Part shown: positions 12,664 through 23,310 of the stretch, in pieces
Layout of the letters: each line of letters opens with the position of its first letter
Position numbering within the stretch: position 1 is the first letter of the stretch
NCBI GenBank assembly: GCA_035772405.1
Contig: JAYKKM010000192.1
Span: 62,001-126,000 of the forward strand
Direction: 5' to 3'
Origin: Chrysogorgia sp. JL179-B06
Taxonomy: Eukaryota; Cnidaria; Anthozoa; Scleralcyonacea; Chrysogorgiidae
Length of the DNA: 64,000 nt
The notes under the pieces: generated by a model
The model's input: only the letters and a program-made list of their open reading frames with translations
What the model was told of the DNA's origin: nothing
The model's database searches: none
Translations under genes and position numbers: made by a program

Positions 12664-13336
12664 ATGAAATGGACAATACAGCATGATGTAGAGTTCTGCA
12701 AGGAAGTTTTACTTTCCAAACTTTTTGAGACTAAAAAGAAGTCGATCGAGCGAGGGCAATTCCAAACAACTTGAGCATCAAGACTTTCCATCTTTTCGGG
12801 TTGACCAACGTGCTGTGCGAGATAGATTCAGGAAATTGCTTTTACAATTCAGGAAAAAATACCGTAAGGAAAAGAATGCAAGTGGGATTTCCCCAGAGCA
12901 AACAGAACTAGATGCAATTTTGGAGGAGATAAATGCTCGCGAAGAGGCATCTGAAACACTTGCTGCAGAGGCTGGTGCAGAGGTTAAGAGAAAAGTGGAA
13001 GCAGACAAAGAAGCAGCTCAATAAATAAGAAAAAGGGCGATGGAAAATTTAGCAGAAACAAAGAAAATGAATGTAGATCAACAAGGTGGAAGGAAATGCA
13101 AAGTGAGAAAGGGCGGTGATTCTACATTACAGTATTTAAAGGAAAAGGGCGAAAGTGAAAGGTTGCTAAAAGAAGAAAGTTTGAGGTTGGAAAGAGAACG
13201 GGTGGCAATGGATAAAGAAAACAATGAACATGTTGGAAATGCAAAAACAACAAAGTCAACAATTTCAAGCAAGCCAAATGATGCTCGTGCAGCAGCAGCA
13301 ACAGCAAGGACAGGCATTGATGGCTCTTTTGGCTAA
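12664..13336 (+). pseudogene. Harbinger Myb-like DNA-binding protein, broken
   Basis: Second protein of the Harbinger element, which in this family recruits the transposase to the element ends. The N-terminal part (from ATG 12664) reads MKWTIQHDVEFCKEVLLSKL, matching the Myb-like start WT..HD..LC.E. A frame change near 12770 leads into VDQRAVRDRFRKLLLQFRKK and SGISPEQTELDAILEEI (12810-12930), the trihelix-like core. An in-frame stop lies at 13022-13024, after which a Lys/Glu-rich coiled-coil tail continues to 13336. An upstream intron is possible (TTTTGTAG before 12650). Confidence 0.7.
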
Positions 13337-13345
13337 ACTTGTAGA

Positions 13346-14117
13346 CGAATAAGTCTAAGGGCTAAGATAGCCACCTAATATTTTCAACTGTTTTTAAGTT
13401 TTAAAAAGTATGTGTTATTTATGCAGGAATATTTTACAACAATTGTTTTGCTGTAGAGATGATTCAGCAAACATATGCCATCTTCCAACTATATATTTTA
13501 CATGCTAGACATATATCACACACATGCATGTGATGTATATATGAGGGCATTTACATTTGCTGAATCATGTCTGCATCAAAAAGGTTTATTTGAAGTTAAT
13601 ATTTATTATGCATGCTAATATTAAAGAGTTTGAGCTGTATTGATTAGCAGTTTCAGAATAAAGTAAATTAATACTGTTCTGTTATATAATTTTACATATT
13701 CTATTATACTGTAATGTTATTAATGATTGTTTTTCTCAAATAATTATTTGAAACACCTATGTGTTTGGCCAACTAGTCCATATACCATGCCTTTGTGCTA
13801 CAGACTTCTAATAATAATTTATTTTATAGATTGCATCACACACATGCTGTGATTGGTCAATTATCATGTTTATATACAACCATGGTGACATCATGGCACA
13901 TTCCTTAGTCTCATTTCATAAAATAGAAAATGGATGCTCTGTGTTTATGACCTGATGCAAACACTTGAGTGAGTTCAAAAGCATTTCTGTAAACCCTTAC
14001 CTCGGGTTCACATAATTAATCTTTTGAATTCTCCCAACTCACTCTGGTGTTTGCATCAGGCTATATAAACATGGGCTGCCATCTTCTGTTTGATTATTCT
14101 TAAACAGTGCAATACAA
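13346..14117. other. Harbinger internal non-coding segment
   Basis: Holds a weak hairpin at about 13459-13578 (GATGATTCAGCAAA and TTTGCTGAATCATG arms) and the MITE at 13921-14091. No gene recognised. Confidence 0.5.
13921..14091. mobile_element. palindromic MITE inside Harbinger
   Basis: Imperfect inverted repeat with arms of about 65 bp; CTGATGCAAACAC on the left pairs with GTGTTTGCATCAG on the right. Not coding. Confidence 0.65.
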
Positions 14118-15268
14118 TTAATGTTGAAGAGTAGGAGGTTCCAATTCAAAACAACCTGAAGTAGAGTTGGACTGTAGGCAGGTAAGAGCATTCCTCAAGA
14201 GGGCAGCCACAATATACATCTTGTCAACGCTGCTTAAACCAATTTTCAAGTTCTTTTTAAAGTCAAGGAATTTAAAGTAGTTAATAATATCCCCAAAGAT
14301 CCACTCTACTGACACTCATAGACTTGTTGAACTCTTCCATAGCTGGTGTTAACTGTCGGTTTCTAAATGGCGCTTGTAGGTGCACTCGCAAAGGATAAGC
14401 CGGATCGCCATACAAGCACTGTCCATTGCAAAATGATATTGCTCCAAGTCGTATAGTAGCCCTGAGTCTACCAACATTGCAGCATCATGCCTCTTCCCCT
14501 CTAAAAATGTTAATAACAAAGTCTAATTAAAATATATAGAAGAACAGATTTGTTGAGAAGTTAAATGTTAATAGCAGCGCAGTTACTTTTGATTCACACT
14601 TTTTACATACCTATAGGCCCAAACATGTTGGCAATGATACCATTAGGTAGAGTGACAGATTGAAATTTTAAGGCATGCACCCTCTTGTGGCCATTGTAAA
14701 CGGCTCTTTGCATCTGATCTGGTCGACAGATTTGCCTCAGTCTCATCAACAAAACCAAAGCAGTTTTCCAAAGCAGATCCTTTGCGGTGTACTGCATCAG
14801 CATACAGCCGGAGAGATCCAGGGCTAAGTAGTTGGTGATTCCATCTTGTTATTTTTTCTCCATGTCTCTGGTAGATGTAGTCGACGACTGTATTTGTGAT
14901 CATGCTTAATTCCGGAATTGGTCTGCCAAATTGGGGAAGCATATCGCTGTATCTACACGGGTAGGAGAATCGACGAAGAACCATACATAACGCTTCCACA
15001 CCTTCACAAACTGTTCCTTGTTGACATGTAAATTTGTCTGGGAAATCCAGCACTCCAGCAAGAATTGGAATTTCGTTTTTCTTAATGCGAAAATCTATGC
15101 ACATTCAGCTTCATCCACTTCTTCTAAACAAAAACTTGGGTATTCATGGTAAGGCAACTCCGGATTCTTCTAACGACTAACGTCGTATAGTGCCACAAAC
15201 TCTTCATCATAGACAAGTGAATCATCGTAAGCTATAAGAGCATCTCTAGCTTTCTTAAAAGAAGACAT
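14118..15268 (-). pseudogene. Harbinger (HARBI1-like) DDE transposase, broken
   Basis: Leftward transposase of the Harbinger element. Start taken at 15268 (MSSFKKARDALIAYDD). Conserved text follows: LCMVLRRFSYPCRYSDM, FGRPIPELSMITN, the first catalytic Asp region ENCFGFVDETEA (about 14760), YNGHKRVHALKFQSV (14640-14690), then a clean 110-bp intron (14610-14501, GTATGT to TTTTTAG), RHDAAMLVDSG with the second Asp, and VEWIFGDIINYFKFL with the catalytic Glu (about 14300). Lesions: a stop near 15170, frame changes near 14750, 14430 and 14316. The reaction would be cut-and-paste excision with 3-bp target duplication. Dead copy. Confidence 0.85.
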
Positions 15269-15382
15269 TTTAAAACACACGTTCGTGTCGATGGAAACAA
15301 ATCTTAAGGTATTTTTGATCATGGACGCGCCTCGCCCCAGTCTTTTCGCAAATATTGCCGCGTCGTGAAATCTTAAGGTCGC

Positions 15383-16436
15383 TAATGTCCTGGCAGATGA
15401 TCCGCCTTGATATACACCCGGTCATAGGTAGATGGGTTAGATCTTTCTTAACAGAGCGTTCCCAATGCGTAAGAATAAACAACACAATGTCTGAATTTAA
15501 AATGATAAATGGAGGCATTCCACAGGGAACTAAGTTAGGTCCAATACTTTTTTGCCATTTTAGTTAATTCTCTGATTGATGGTTGGAATCTCAGAATCAA
15601 ATACGTAGATCTATCTGTAATTGAAATAGTTCCTCGATGCTCGCCTAGTGTAATGCCATTTCTTGTGGATGACATTCACCAGGTTGCTAGTGCAAGAGGC
15701 ATGGGTCTCAACCCTAAGAAGTGTAAGGCAAGGAAAACACCTTGCAATATCGCCTTCCCATACAAACTCCTCTATTTATTGGCCATAGCCCTGTAGACTC
15801 TGCTCTATGCTTTAAACTACTAGGCGTTTATATCAGTAGCAATCTTACATGGTCCACCCATTGTGATTACATTGTTAAAAAGGCTTACAAACGACTATAT
15901 ATCATCCGGCAATTAATTAATAGCACCAGCGATCTTGTCACCCTATACTGTAGTCTAGTTAGACCTATCGTGGAATGCGCAGTTCCTGTTTGGGCTGCGC
16001 TTCCTTCCTATTTGAGTGAGAACATCGAAGTAGTTCAGCAAAGAGCCATGCAGATTATATTCAAACCACACATAACATCTTATGAATCATGTCTGAAAGA
16101 AGCCAACCTGCTCACCCTCCACCAGCGAAGGACTGATATCTGCTCTAGCTTTATAAGAAGGAACAAAATAACTGGACCACTGAAGTCAATTTTAAATGTA
16201 AATAATACCATAAAACAGCCATATAATCTTAGATCCTGGTGACACGTCCGATTGCTCATATGTCCCCAAGACCCTCAGGTTCTCGAACTTTGTTACGAAT
16301 AAGTACCAATAGCTTATTTAGTTAATTATAATATTGTATTAGTGTTTACATAACTAGTTATACTACTTACGGTAAAATTCTCGTAATTCAGCAGTTGCTG
16401 CCATGAGTATTTATTAAAGTTTATTATTATTATTTC
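15383..16436 (+). mobile_element. non-LTR retrotransposon RT fragment
   Basis: Rightward reverse-transcriptase remains directly against the Harbinger right end. 15395-15567 carries RSFLTERSQCVRIN and GGIPQGTKLGPILF (the QG..LGP box). The catalytic YxDD block near 15600 is degenerate (KYVDLSVIE). A separate frame 15742-16242 holds the thumb and C-terminal part (LLGVYISSNLTWSTHCDYIV, RPIVECAVPVW). The 3' UTR ends in a TTATTATTATTATT tract at about 16420-16436. Two or more frame breaks; 5' end missing, probably removed by the Harbinger insertion or original truncation. Confidence 0.8.
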
Positions 16437-16813
16437 CGTATAACATAACATGGTATCTTTGATCGAAATTTACCGGCATCAGACTCACATTGAGTTTCAC
16501 CTCGTTCAGCCATCATTGCTTTACCATTTACTTATTTCTGATTTTACCAAGCACACCCCGCTAAACAAAAATATAGAGCAAAATGTCCCCACCGCATCCC
16601 TGGCAAATTGTCAAGCCCACAAGGTAGCGTCCAACATATACAACTCTGTTCCACAATGTTGTGTAAAGCCCATAATACTAACCTTCATCATATTTTGGGG
16701 AAAATATGCTCTCGTCAGAAGCCATCAAAGCCGCGGTGCATGATGGTCTTGACCGGTGGGTATAAAATATCTCGGCTTCTGTCAAGCATTAACAATTTAT
16801 TATTGCTCATGAT
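16437..16813. promoter_or_regulatory. possible promoter region of the recombinase gene
   Basis: No protein family recognised. GGGTATAAAATATC at about 16757 is a good TATA-box sequence about 100 bp before the recombinase frame, and TTTTTTTCTAG near 16845-16856 would serve as a splice acceptor. Both are inferences from consensus only. Confidence 0.35.
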
Positions 16814-17689
16814 TTGTCGCTCTCTTGGGCGTATCTTTCTTTCTATTTTTTTCTAGCAGTTTTTGCAAGTCCAACATGGTGTGAATTAATCTCTGCAGGA
16901 AATGAATCTCTACAGCATCTGGCTGAGTCCTTGCTAATGGTGGCAATGGCATCTTGGGCCACTTCAACTGTCGAGAAGTATCAAGCTGGATTTACTCGTT
17001 GGCAGAAATGGGCCCGATCTCACTCGGCAACGGTGATGCCTGCATCTCCCTTTCATGTCGCGTTGTACTTACGTTCGTTAATGCAGATGAGAAGGACCGC
17101 CTGCCCTGCCACGACAGCTGTCCACTCAATCAACTGGGCTCATCAACTAGCTGAGCAGCCATCCCCTACTACGCATCCGTTGGTCCAGGCCGCGTTAGCA
17201 GGATTTCCACCTTTGTTGGCTCATCATTCTGTCAAAAAAGAACCGGTGACGGTGGACGATTTGCACAAACTATTGGAACGAAGGTCTTCGTCAGTGACCA
17301 TCTGTTTGTTGGCCTTCGCAGCCTTTCTTCGTTTCGACGAACTGTCGAAGTTGATGTTTTCCGATGTTCTTCGATATTCATACGTGGAGGTGTTTATCGA
17401 GTCCTCCAAGACACACCAATTTAGAGATGGTGCACAGGTTCTTGTTGGCAAAACGTGTCGTGAGACTTGTCCTGTGGCCATCCTCGCACACTATTGTGAT
17501 ATGGCACAATTTGCGGTGTTGGCAGATGGTCGCCTATTCCGGGCATTGATCATGACCGGAGATGGTTATCGCATTCGTTCTGCACGTCCGGGTGACTTGA
17601 GTTACTCTCGCCTTCGTGAGCTGGTGAAAGCACGAATCTGTACACACATGGCCGCTTGGTTAGTGAAACTGCAAAGGACGGTTATGTGA
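16814..17689 (+). pseudogene. tyrosine recombinase with a missing catalytic block
   Basis: Tyrosine recombinase (phage-integrase fold) of the kind carried by Crypton and DIRS/Ngaro elements in animals. Residues about 37-60 (LAESLLMVAMASWATSTVEKY) begin the core-binding domain, and LAFAAFLRFDELSKL (about 162-176) holds the first catalytic Arg. After LRELVKAR the usual H-x-x-R block is absent: the frame goes straight into THMAAWLVKL, and in the next frame the sequence reads DGYVKDSL, which would contain the nucleophile Tyr, ending in a stop near 17730. So an internal deletion of about 40 codons plus a frame change removed half the active site. First residues may be intronic; true start probably after the acceptor at 16856. 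Confidence 0.7.
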
Positions 17690-18016
17690 AAGACTCGTTA
17701 CAAAAAAGACTGTCGCTTACCACTACGTTAGGTTTATAAACACTTTACCCGGAGGGCGAAGGATGCAAAGGTTGCAGCTGGGGCAGGGTTTTTTCCTCTG
17801 GATTAGTAAGGTTTTTTTCACCCAGCTGTTTTTTTTATTACCTTTGTCGCCGAAATTATACGTGTGTCGTTTCGTTTTGCTGTTTATCCTGTAAACTCAG
17901 TATAATTATTTGCAATAAATTATTGTGCTGGTCGTCAAAAGCGCGGCTTGAGAGCCAAGCCAACAACATGTGTGTTGTGTGAGTGAGACGAGAGTGTAAT
18001 GTTTTCAGTTGTTAAG
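17690..18016. other. 3' flank of the recombinase gene
   Basis: Contains AATAAA at about 17915, a possible polyadenylation signal for the recombinase transcript. No gene recognised. Confidence 0.35.
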
Positions 18017-18252
18017 CTAACCAAAACAGAGTGAATTTAGGATGGCTTCATCCATATTTTCTTTAAAATTGTCATACTGTATTTCTGACTCTAGCATGTT
18101 TTGAAAAGGCAGTTTGAACAAGTAGTTGCCTTTGGACCAACATCTTGCCAAAATCTCATTTACTGGTGGGTCAATCCCATTGGTGGCTCATGACTTGCTC
18201 CTGTTGCAAACTCCAGCATATTTTCAAGTGTAGAAGATGCTTTTCCATCCAT
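18017..18252 (-). pseudogene. HECT-domain C-terminus remnant
   Basis: Leftward piece reading STLENMLEFATGASHEPPMG, then after a one-base frame change IDPPVNEILARCW ... GNYLFKLPFQNMLESEIQY and DNFKENMDEAI. This order is that of the last part of HECT ubiquitin ligases (F.TG...P..G, a C in a TC-like loop, P.Y, F....EAI). The usual catalytic Cys region is degenerate. It lies downstream, on the same strand, of the PHD-containing gene at 19153-21620; G2E3-type ligases join PHD fingers and HECT, so the two may once have been one gene, but this is speculation. Confidence 0.5.
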
Positions 18253-18364
18253 AGTAACAAAATAAAGAGAAAATTACCAAAGTTACAACTATTTATACAT
18301 AATCGCAGAGCAAGGGAAATTTGATAAAACATTACCTTGAGTGATTATAGATGTAGGAGATACA

Positions 18365-18490
18365 CCCTTACAAAAATAAACTATAGTTTTTAAGGAAAAA
18401 CTATAGTTTTTGCCAGAGAAACTATATTTCCTAATCATAAAAACTATAGTTTCTTTGCTAAAAACTATGGCTTTTCAGTAAAAACTATAG
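18365..18490. mobile_element. partial end of the AACTATAGTTTT transposon family
   Basis: Begins with CCCTTACAAAAATAAACTAT, the same terminus as the element at 4090, followed by four or five AACTATAGTTTT units. It breaks off at 18490 with no right end. Confidence 0.8.
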
Positions 18491-18663
18491 TGGGCGCAAT
18501 GCGAGGCGGCTCTATCCGCAGGCTAGTGGTCTGTATGCCTGTGCTTCGTTGTTTATTTAGTTTTTCTCGATCGTATTCAGATGTTTATTTGCAAACGTGC
18601 CAGTTCTGGGTCGCTTACGAAAGGGGTCATCCCGTTTGGATTTGGTCAGATGCCGAATGCGTA

Positions 18664-19105
18664 TCCAATATTGTCCTGGTTGCCAGTGAGATCAAGGATG
18701 GTTTTTAAGATACTGATAATTACTTTCAAAGCTTTACATGGCCAGGCACCTATTTATATTACTGATTTACTATAATCTAACTGAAATCTGCTACTTGAGC
18801 CAACATTCAAAACGGTGACTCATGGAGACAGAACATTCTTAGTTGCCGCACCAAAACTGTGGAATTCATTCCCACAGGAAATTAGAAGCATTGATATGTT
18901 AAGTAGTTTTGAGTCAGCACTAAGACTTTTATTTTTTTTAATTAATAGTTTTTTGTTCATATAGTGGTAATTATATGTAGTAGGCTTTATCTTATAATGA
19001 AACTGTAATTAGTTTTATAAGTAACATTAAGAATATATTGTTGTAAGAGCATTGAGACTATTGTATAATGCTCCTAATACGTCTTTATTATTATTATTAT
19101 GCACA
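18664..19105 (+). mobile_element. non-LTR retrotransposon 3' end (same family as 6285-6630)
   Basis: Rightward fragment: SWLPVRSRMVFKILIITFKA and LHGQAPIYITDLL, then a stop, then VTHGDRTFLVAAPKLWNSFP, followed by a 3' UTR ending in TTATTATTATTAT near 19100. This is the C-terminal domain typical of CR1/L2/Rex-type reverse transcriptases. The UTR is nearly identical to that of the copy at 6285-6430. It lies within what would be the 3' part of the leftward PHD gene. Confidence 0.75.
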
Positions 19106-19152
19106 TTCAAAGTTTCAAGTGATTTTGTTCAATAATCTTAAATTATACCTAC

Positions 19153-21620
19153 CCCGGCTGCTCTAGCAAAAGTGCATACTCTGCACCACCACTGTGGTTT
19201 AGCAATCCACTCCTCTCCAACTGGAGGAATATGACAAGTCTGGTGGTAACCTCGAAATGACAGCCACTAAGTACAGACATGCAGTTGTTCTGCATATGTA
19301 ATGCCATAAATTGTTAAATTATGTTCAATGGTTATTGGTAATGTAAGCCAAACAGCAATTTACCATAATCACATGTATCACAAAAAATGATTCTGTTTTG
19401 CTTTTCAGACACCCCTCCACCACACTCAACACAGTTTTCATTCAAAGCCACTAAAGTAACGTAAGAACAGAAATGATGTATACTCAAAATTCTGAAAATA
19501 TATCCAAATTTCGAACGAAAATATATCAATCAATTTCTGCATGTCTTTTTGCTAACAAGAAGTGAATAATTTATCATGCAGGCATGAATAATTTATCTTC
19601 CACTGAGAGGTTGCCTGAACTATGTGATCAAACACATGCGTCAGACATTATAAATTCTGTATTTTTTATTTGAGTTTTGATGTTAGCTTGGTGTAATGTC
19701 AGACCTCCAACCTCAGAAATCCGTAAACCGGGATGTTGTTTAAAATAACACAGGTATTTCATTAGAAGCCGGCAACCGGTGAACTCCGGCGACTACTTTC
19801 AAGATCACAGCCGCCTACTTTTGGAATTTCATATGTGGATTTATGTTCACTTGATGAGTTCAGCCATCTACTTCTTCAAGTAAGCCTGCTACTTTCAAAA
19901 TTACTGAAACCCCTGAGGATGGAGATTGGTGGAAATTTATGTAATAGTTCCTAATGAACTTGAGATCTAATGCACCAATCAATATAAAGCCTCTGGTGGA
20001 GGTCGTGCATATGTGGGCGATTTGATCAGTTTGTCTTTCTCCTCAGGAATTTGATCCAAAATTTTGCCCGAAGGGTGGGGTTGTTTGAACTGTTGGATTG
20101 ATAGATCTGGGGCTCAGAAGAACGATAGAGTTGTTAGTGCATTAGTGTGTGGTACACAAATGGAAGTTAATATAGTATTGTAGGGGATCGTGTCGTGATT
20201 TTAGTGTCACGATTAAGGATGTGACACAGCGTGTGTGAGATGCTAGCGTCCGGCCTCACTTTAAGCAATCGGGATTTTGCTGCCAAGCGATAAGCTATAG
20301 CAGTTCCAAAGTAAACCTTCAAGAAATATAATTTATTCTTAACCTCAAATATAAACAAATAAGATATTAGCACTAAAGTATTGTGTGCAACGTGCACAAG
20401 CCTTGAAAAAAGAAAAATCAACAGATTAGGTGCATGTTATCACCCGTCAACTATTACTGACAACTTACCGCTGCTAACATCCTTGCAGCTGGTCCACGAA
20501 ATTGTATCAGTAAAAACGACACGGAAACGAGGCATAGGCCTTATCAACCTGAGAACAAAAGCATGTTACATGTTGAGCATCTCATCAGGCCATGGGAAAA
20601 AATTATTAAAAATTTCCTTAACGGTCATTTCCCACACAGGCCATCCCTCCCACTTCGTCTTCATCCCATGGCCCCTCACATCTTTTGAACTTTCATTTGA
20701 ATACTTGGCAAATGAAAGTGGAGGGCAGAGTAAAATTGAGACAAATGAACTGACAAAATAATTGTGATGTACTGACAAAAAATTGTGACAGAGACAACTT
20801 TGGTCTCATAACTCATTAAAAAGGGAAATGAAATAACTGTGGCAATAAAAAATTCGGTTATATCGTTATGTTTCGCTTAGGGCTTAGGGTGTTGTCATGG
20901 TCAACATCAAAGTAAATATATTCGTGCGCAAAACATAACGATATCACCAAAAATTCCGTGTGGATATATTTACGTGCCCGTAAACCAACTTCGCTAACCT
21001 ATATAAACGTTGTATTATGAATTCGCGAAACACGCGTGCGATTTTTCATTAATTGTTATTTTTCTATACTAACAAGGCTTCGATTTCTGTCTGGTATTTC
21101 CATAGCTGAAATTCTATTACGAATAGCAAATACGTTTAAGCGTACGGCTGCCGTACGAACACCGGGTATTCTGTGTCTTTTAAAATAAATAATATATACC
21201 TCTTTCACAACAGCGAGATACCAAAGCCCATCATACCAATGGACGAGGACTTTTCCAATTTCGACCTGTGGAAAACAGCATGCTATCAAGTTAAAACAAA
21301 TAGGAGTTAACATAAATTCTGAAAACAAACTTACTGTATCAAAATAAACTTACTGATATGGTCCTTCGACTTCGTGATTGTCCCCCACAAATTCTCCATA
21401 TTCGTCAACTATTCGCAGGATTGGTTGTCTCCCAATTACCAAGCTTCCACAAAGTCTTTTCCCATCTTGTGATACCGAGAATTCTTGCAACATTTGCATG
21501 ACGTATGTTGTGAAGTGTCGGTCGGTTATCCGCTGCCAATAAACACCACCCTTTTCGCTAAAAGTGCAATTAATTGCCGCTTTAAACTTTTTACCATCAT
21601 CACATGTTGCAAAACACTCT
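19153..21620 (-). CDS. multi-exon gene with Tudor-like segment and PHD finger (partial)
   Basis: Leftward spliced gene, probably host. Exons seen: A 21620-21354 (no known domain; FSEKGGVYWQRITDRHF, LCGSLVIGRQPILRIVDEYG), B 21265-21200 (VLVHWYDGLWYLAVVKE, Tudor-like), C about 20707-20570 (GMKTKWEGWPVWEMTVKEIF), D 20548-20469 (RFRVVFTDTISWTSC), E 19450-19364 and F 19250-19153. E and F together make a PHD finger: C-x2-C, CDTC, then YHQTCH and WWCRVC, all eight zinc ligands present across the intron. Phases fit for B to C, C to D, D to E and E to F; A to B is off by one base. PHD fingers usually read histone H3 tails. First and last exons were not found. Confidence 0.6.
19451..20468. other. large intron of the PHD gene
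   Basis: Between exons D and E. Holds no recognisable coding sequence; a short stretch around 19760-20040 may be repeat-derived but could not be assigned. Confidence 0.35.
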
Positions 21621-22230
21621 CTAACGGAAGAAAAGTGAAAGCAGTATGAATATAAGCAGTATGAATATAAGCACTATAATACATTGAAATATTACATTTT
21701 CGATGTACCCGTACGGAAATTCAGAGCGAGATTCTGGCCAGATAATCAGCGAGAAATGAGCGAGACAGAACCTGATGATACTCAGCGTGCCGCAAACGTG
21801 ACAATTTCAACCAAATTTGAACAGCACTTTAGCAGGACTAATGTCTGGTTCTGGCCAGATAATGGCTTGATATTTCAGGTTTGTTTTATGGCTTGTGTCA
21901 GGTCCTGATCAGGCCGGAAATTAATTATCAGTGAGATCAATCACGCTACTTGTGATCTCGCACGCAAGCATGCACGCACACACGTAGGTCTTGTCATGTA
22001 TTCTAAAAAGGATTTTATTTATAGTTTAGTATGGCTAGTCAAAGGACAACGTATAACATAACAAAGATAAATTGCATCTATATGTCTTTCTAACGCTAAT
22101 TTGTATTCAATTTACTTCCATATGTTGCTTGTCCATCAACAATTACTAATTAACCTACTCCCATGTCATACGATCCTGATCTGGTCAAGGTATCAGGAAC
22201 AACACATTAGCTTTTCCTCAAGCAAATTTC
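21621..22230. other. intergenic, no gene recognised
   Basis: Between the start side of exon A of the PHD gene and the stop codon of the BEN-domain gene. The 74-codon frame at 21684-21908 shows no family signature. Confidence 0.35.
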
Positions 22231-22760
22231 TCAAGCTTCCCTTGCTGTAGTGAAGGCTTCATTGATCTGTTTGACGACTGGGCACACCTTATTGTTGGCG
22301 GTGCAGAAGGACAACATATAATCTGGATAACAAAAAGAACGGAAAGGAAACCAGTGTTAAATTCCGACGAAATGTAAGTAAAAAACTGTTCGTATTAAAA
22401 GTTAAACCTTAAACTAATTTGACTAAAATATACTTCAATCAAAACAACTTGACAATGTAAACTGGCCTTATGACAATGGAATGCTTATGCAGCATTCCCG
22501 CAAAAACAACTTGAATTTATACCTTTGATCACTTGAACCTTAACCGGGTCCAGTGGATTTTTGCATTCGTCCTCACTCATTTTGATTTGCGATCCTAAAC
22601 CTTGACCACAAGAATTTGCCAGTTCTTCATCCGAAAACACCAGCAGAATCAGCTTTTGCAGAAGATGGATAGGACCTTTAATTCGTGCATCATTAATAAT
22701 TTGACATAGTTTATTTCCCACGACACAGACATCATAGCCCTTTAGGAGATGAAGATCACC
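22231..22760 (-). CDS. BEN-domain protein, last two exons
   Basis: Leftward. Exon 22760-22523 (acceptor TTGTAG, donor GTATAAAT) encodes VVGNKLCQIINDARIKGP and LILLVFSDEELANSCGQGL followed by NPLDPVKVQVIK; exon 22322-22231 continues in the same phase with YMLSFCTANNKVCPVV and ends in TGA. The order (hydrophobic helix, LFS-EEL-NS, a LDP-K block and a final helix) is that of a BEN domain, a DNA- or protein-binding fold found in chromatin repressors and some DNA viruses. The splice joins in frame and no lesion is seen, so this is likely a working host gene. Upstream exons were not found; sequence above 22905 is repeat. Confidence 0.65.
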
Positions 22761-22904
22761 CTACAAGACAACAATCAATAATAAGAATATTATGCTCTAT
22801 GCTTTACTTGTTAACAGTTGGTAAAAGAAGATGCCGCAACCATATCAAACAGATTGGAACGCCTAATCCATGACTTATAACCCCACTCAAACACACTAGC
22901 GATA

Positions 22905-23165
22905 TCTAGTGTGATTGAGCTGGATGAGAGGGAAGAATTTCGACATTCAACAAGCTTAACAAAGAACTGTGCACTAAACTAGATGTACATTTCATTGACA
23001 ACCAGAACATACATAAATCCCATTTGAATGGCTCGAAACTACATCTAAACAGTAATGGTGACAAACGTCTTGGGAAAAACTTGTGTACATATCTTAGATC
23101 AATAAGACAAAACATTAACACAAGATTTTCTCACAGTCATGAAACAAATTTTCAGAAGAGATTTA
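22905..23165 (+). pseudogene. non-LTR ORF1 fragment (SGNH-like end)
   Basis: Rightward fragment with LDVHFIDNQNIHKSHLNG and SKLHLNSNGDKRLGKNL, the closing block of the SGNH/GDSL-type domain carried by ORF1 of many CR1-like elements (the H of KLHLN matches the catalytic His position). A related block occurs at 44400-44470. Confidence 0.6.
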
Positions 23166-23167
23166 CA

Positions 23168-23310
23168 AACCATGCCCCACTCCAAAAGACCTCACTGTTA
23201 CCCTGTCCAAAAACGGTAAAGTCACCCGCAATGATTGTCCAGGCTGGATAGCAGCCAAGATTTGCGCTCATTCCATAGCTGCAGCAGAGAAAGTTGGTGT
23301 GACTGCTCGT
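23168..23310 (+). pseudogene. SWIM-like zinc-finger fragment
   Basis: One frame reads VTLSKNGKVTRNDCPGWIAA, then KICAHSIAAAEKVGV, which resembles a SWIM finger (C-x-C, C-x-H) as found in some transposon proteins. Only about 45 codons remain and the first Cys pair is incomplete, so this is a tentative call. Confidence 0.35.

Larger units (their letters stand above)
12198..15382. mobile_element. PIF/Harbinger transposon
   Basis: Inverted ends GGGACCTTAAGATTTGACGA (12198 on) and a right end at 15359-15382 match at 22 of 24 positions. Flanks read TTA on the left and TAA on the right; Harbinger elements duplicate 3 bp, often TWA, so the flanks are close to but not an exact duplication. Inside lie the two expected genes: a Myb/SANT-like DNA-binding protein (plus strand) and a DDE transposase (minus strand), arranged tail to tail. 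Both are broken. A palindromic MITE sits between them. Confidence 0.85.

Noticed and set aside
20381..20761. 126-codon plus-strand frame
   Set aside because: It is antisense to exons C and D of the PHD gene, whose splice phases agree.
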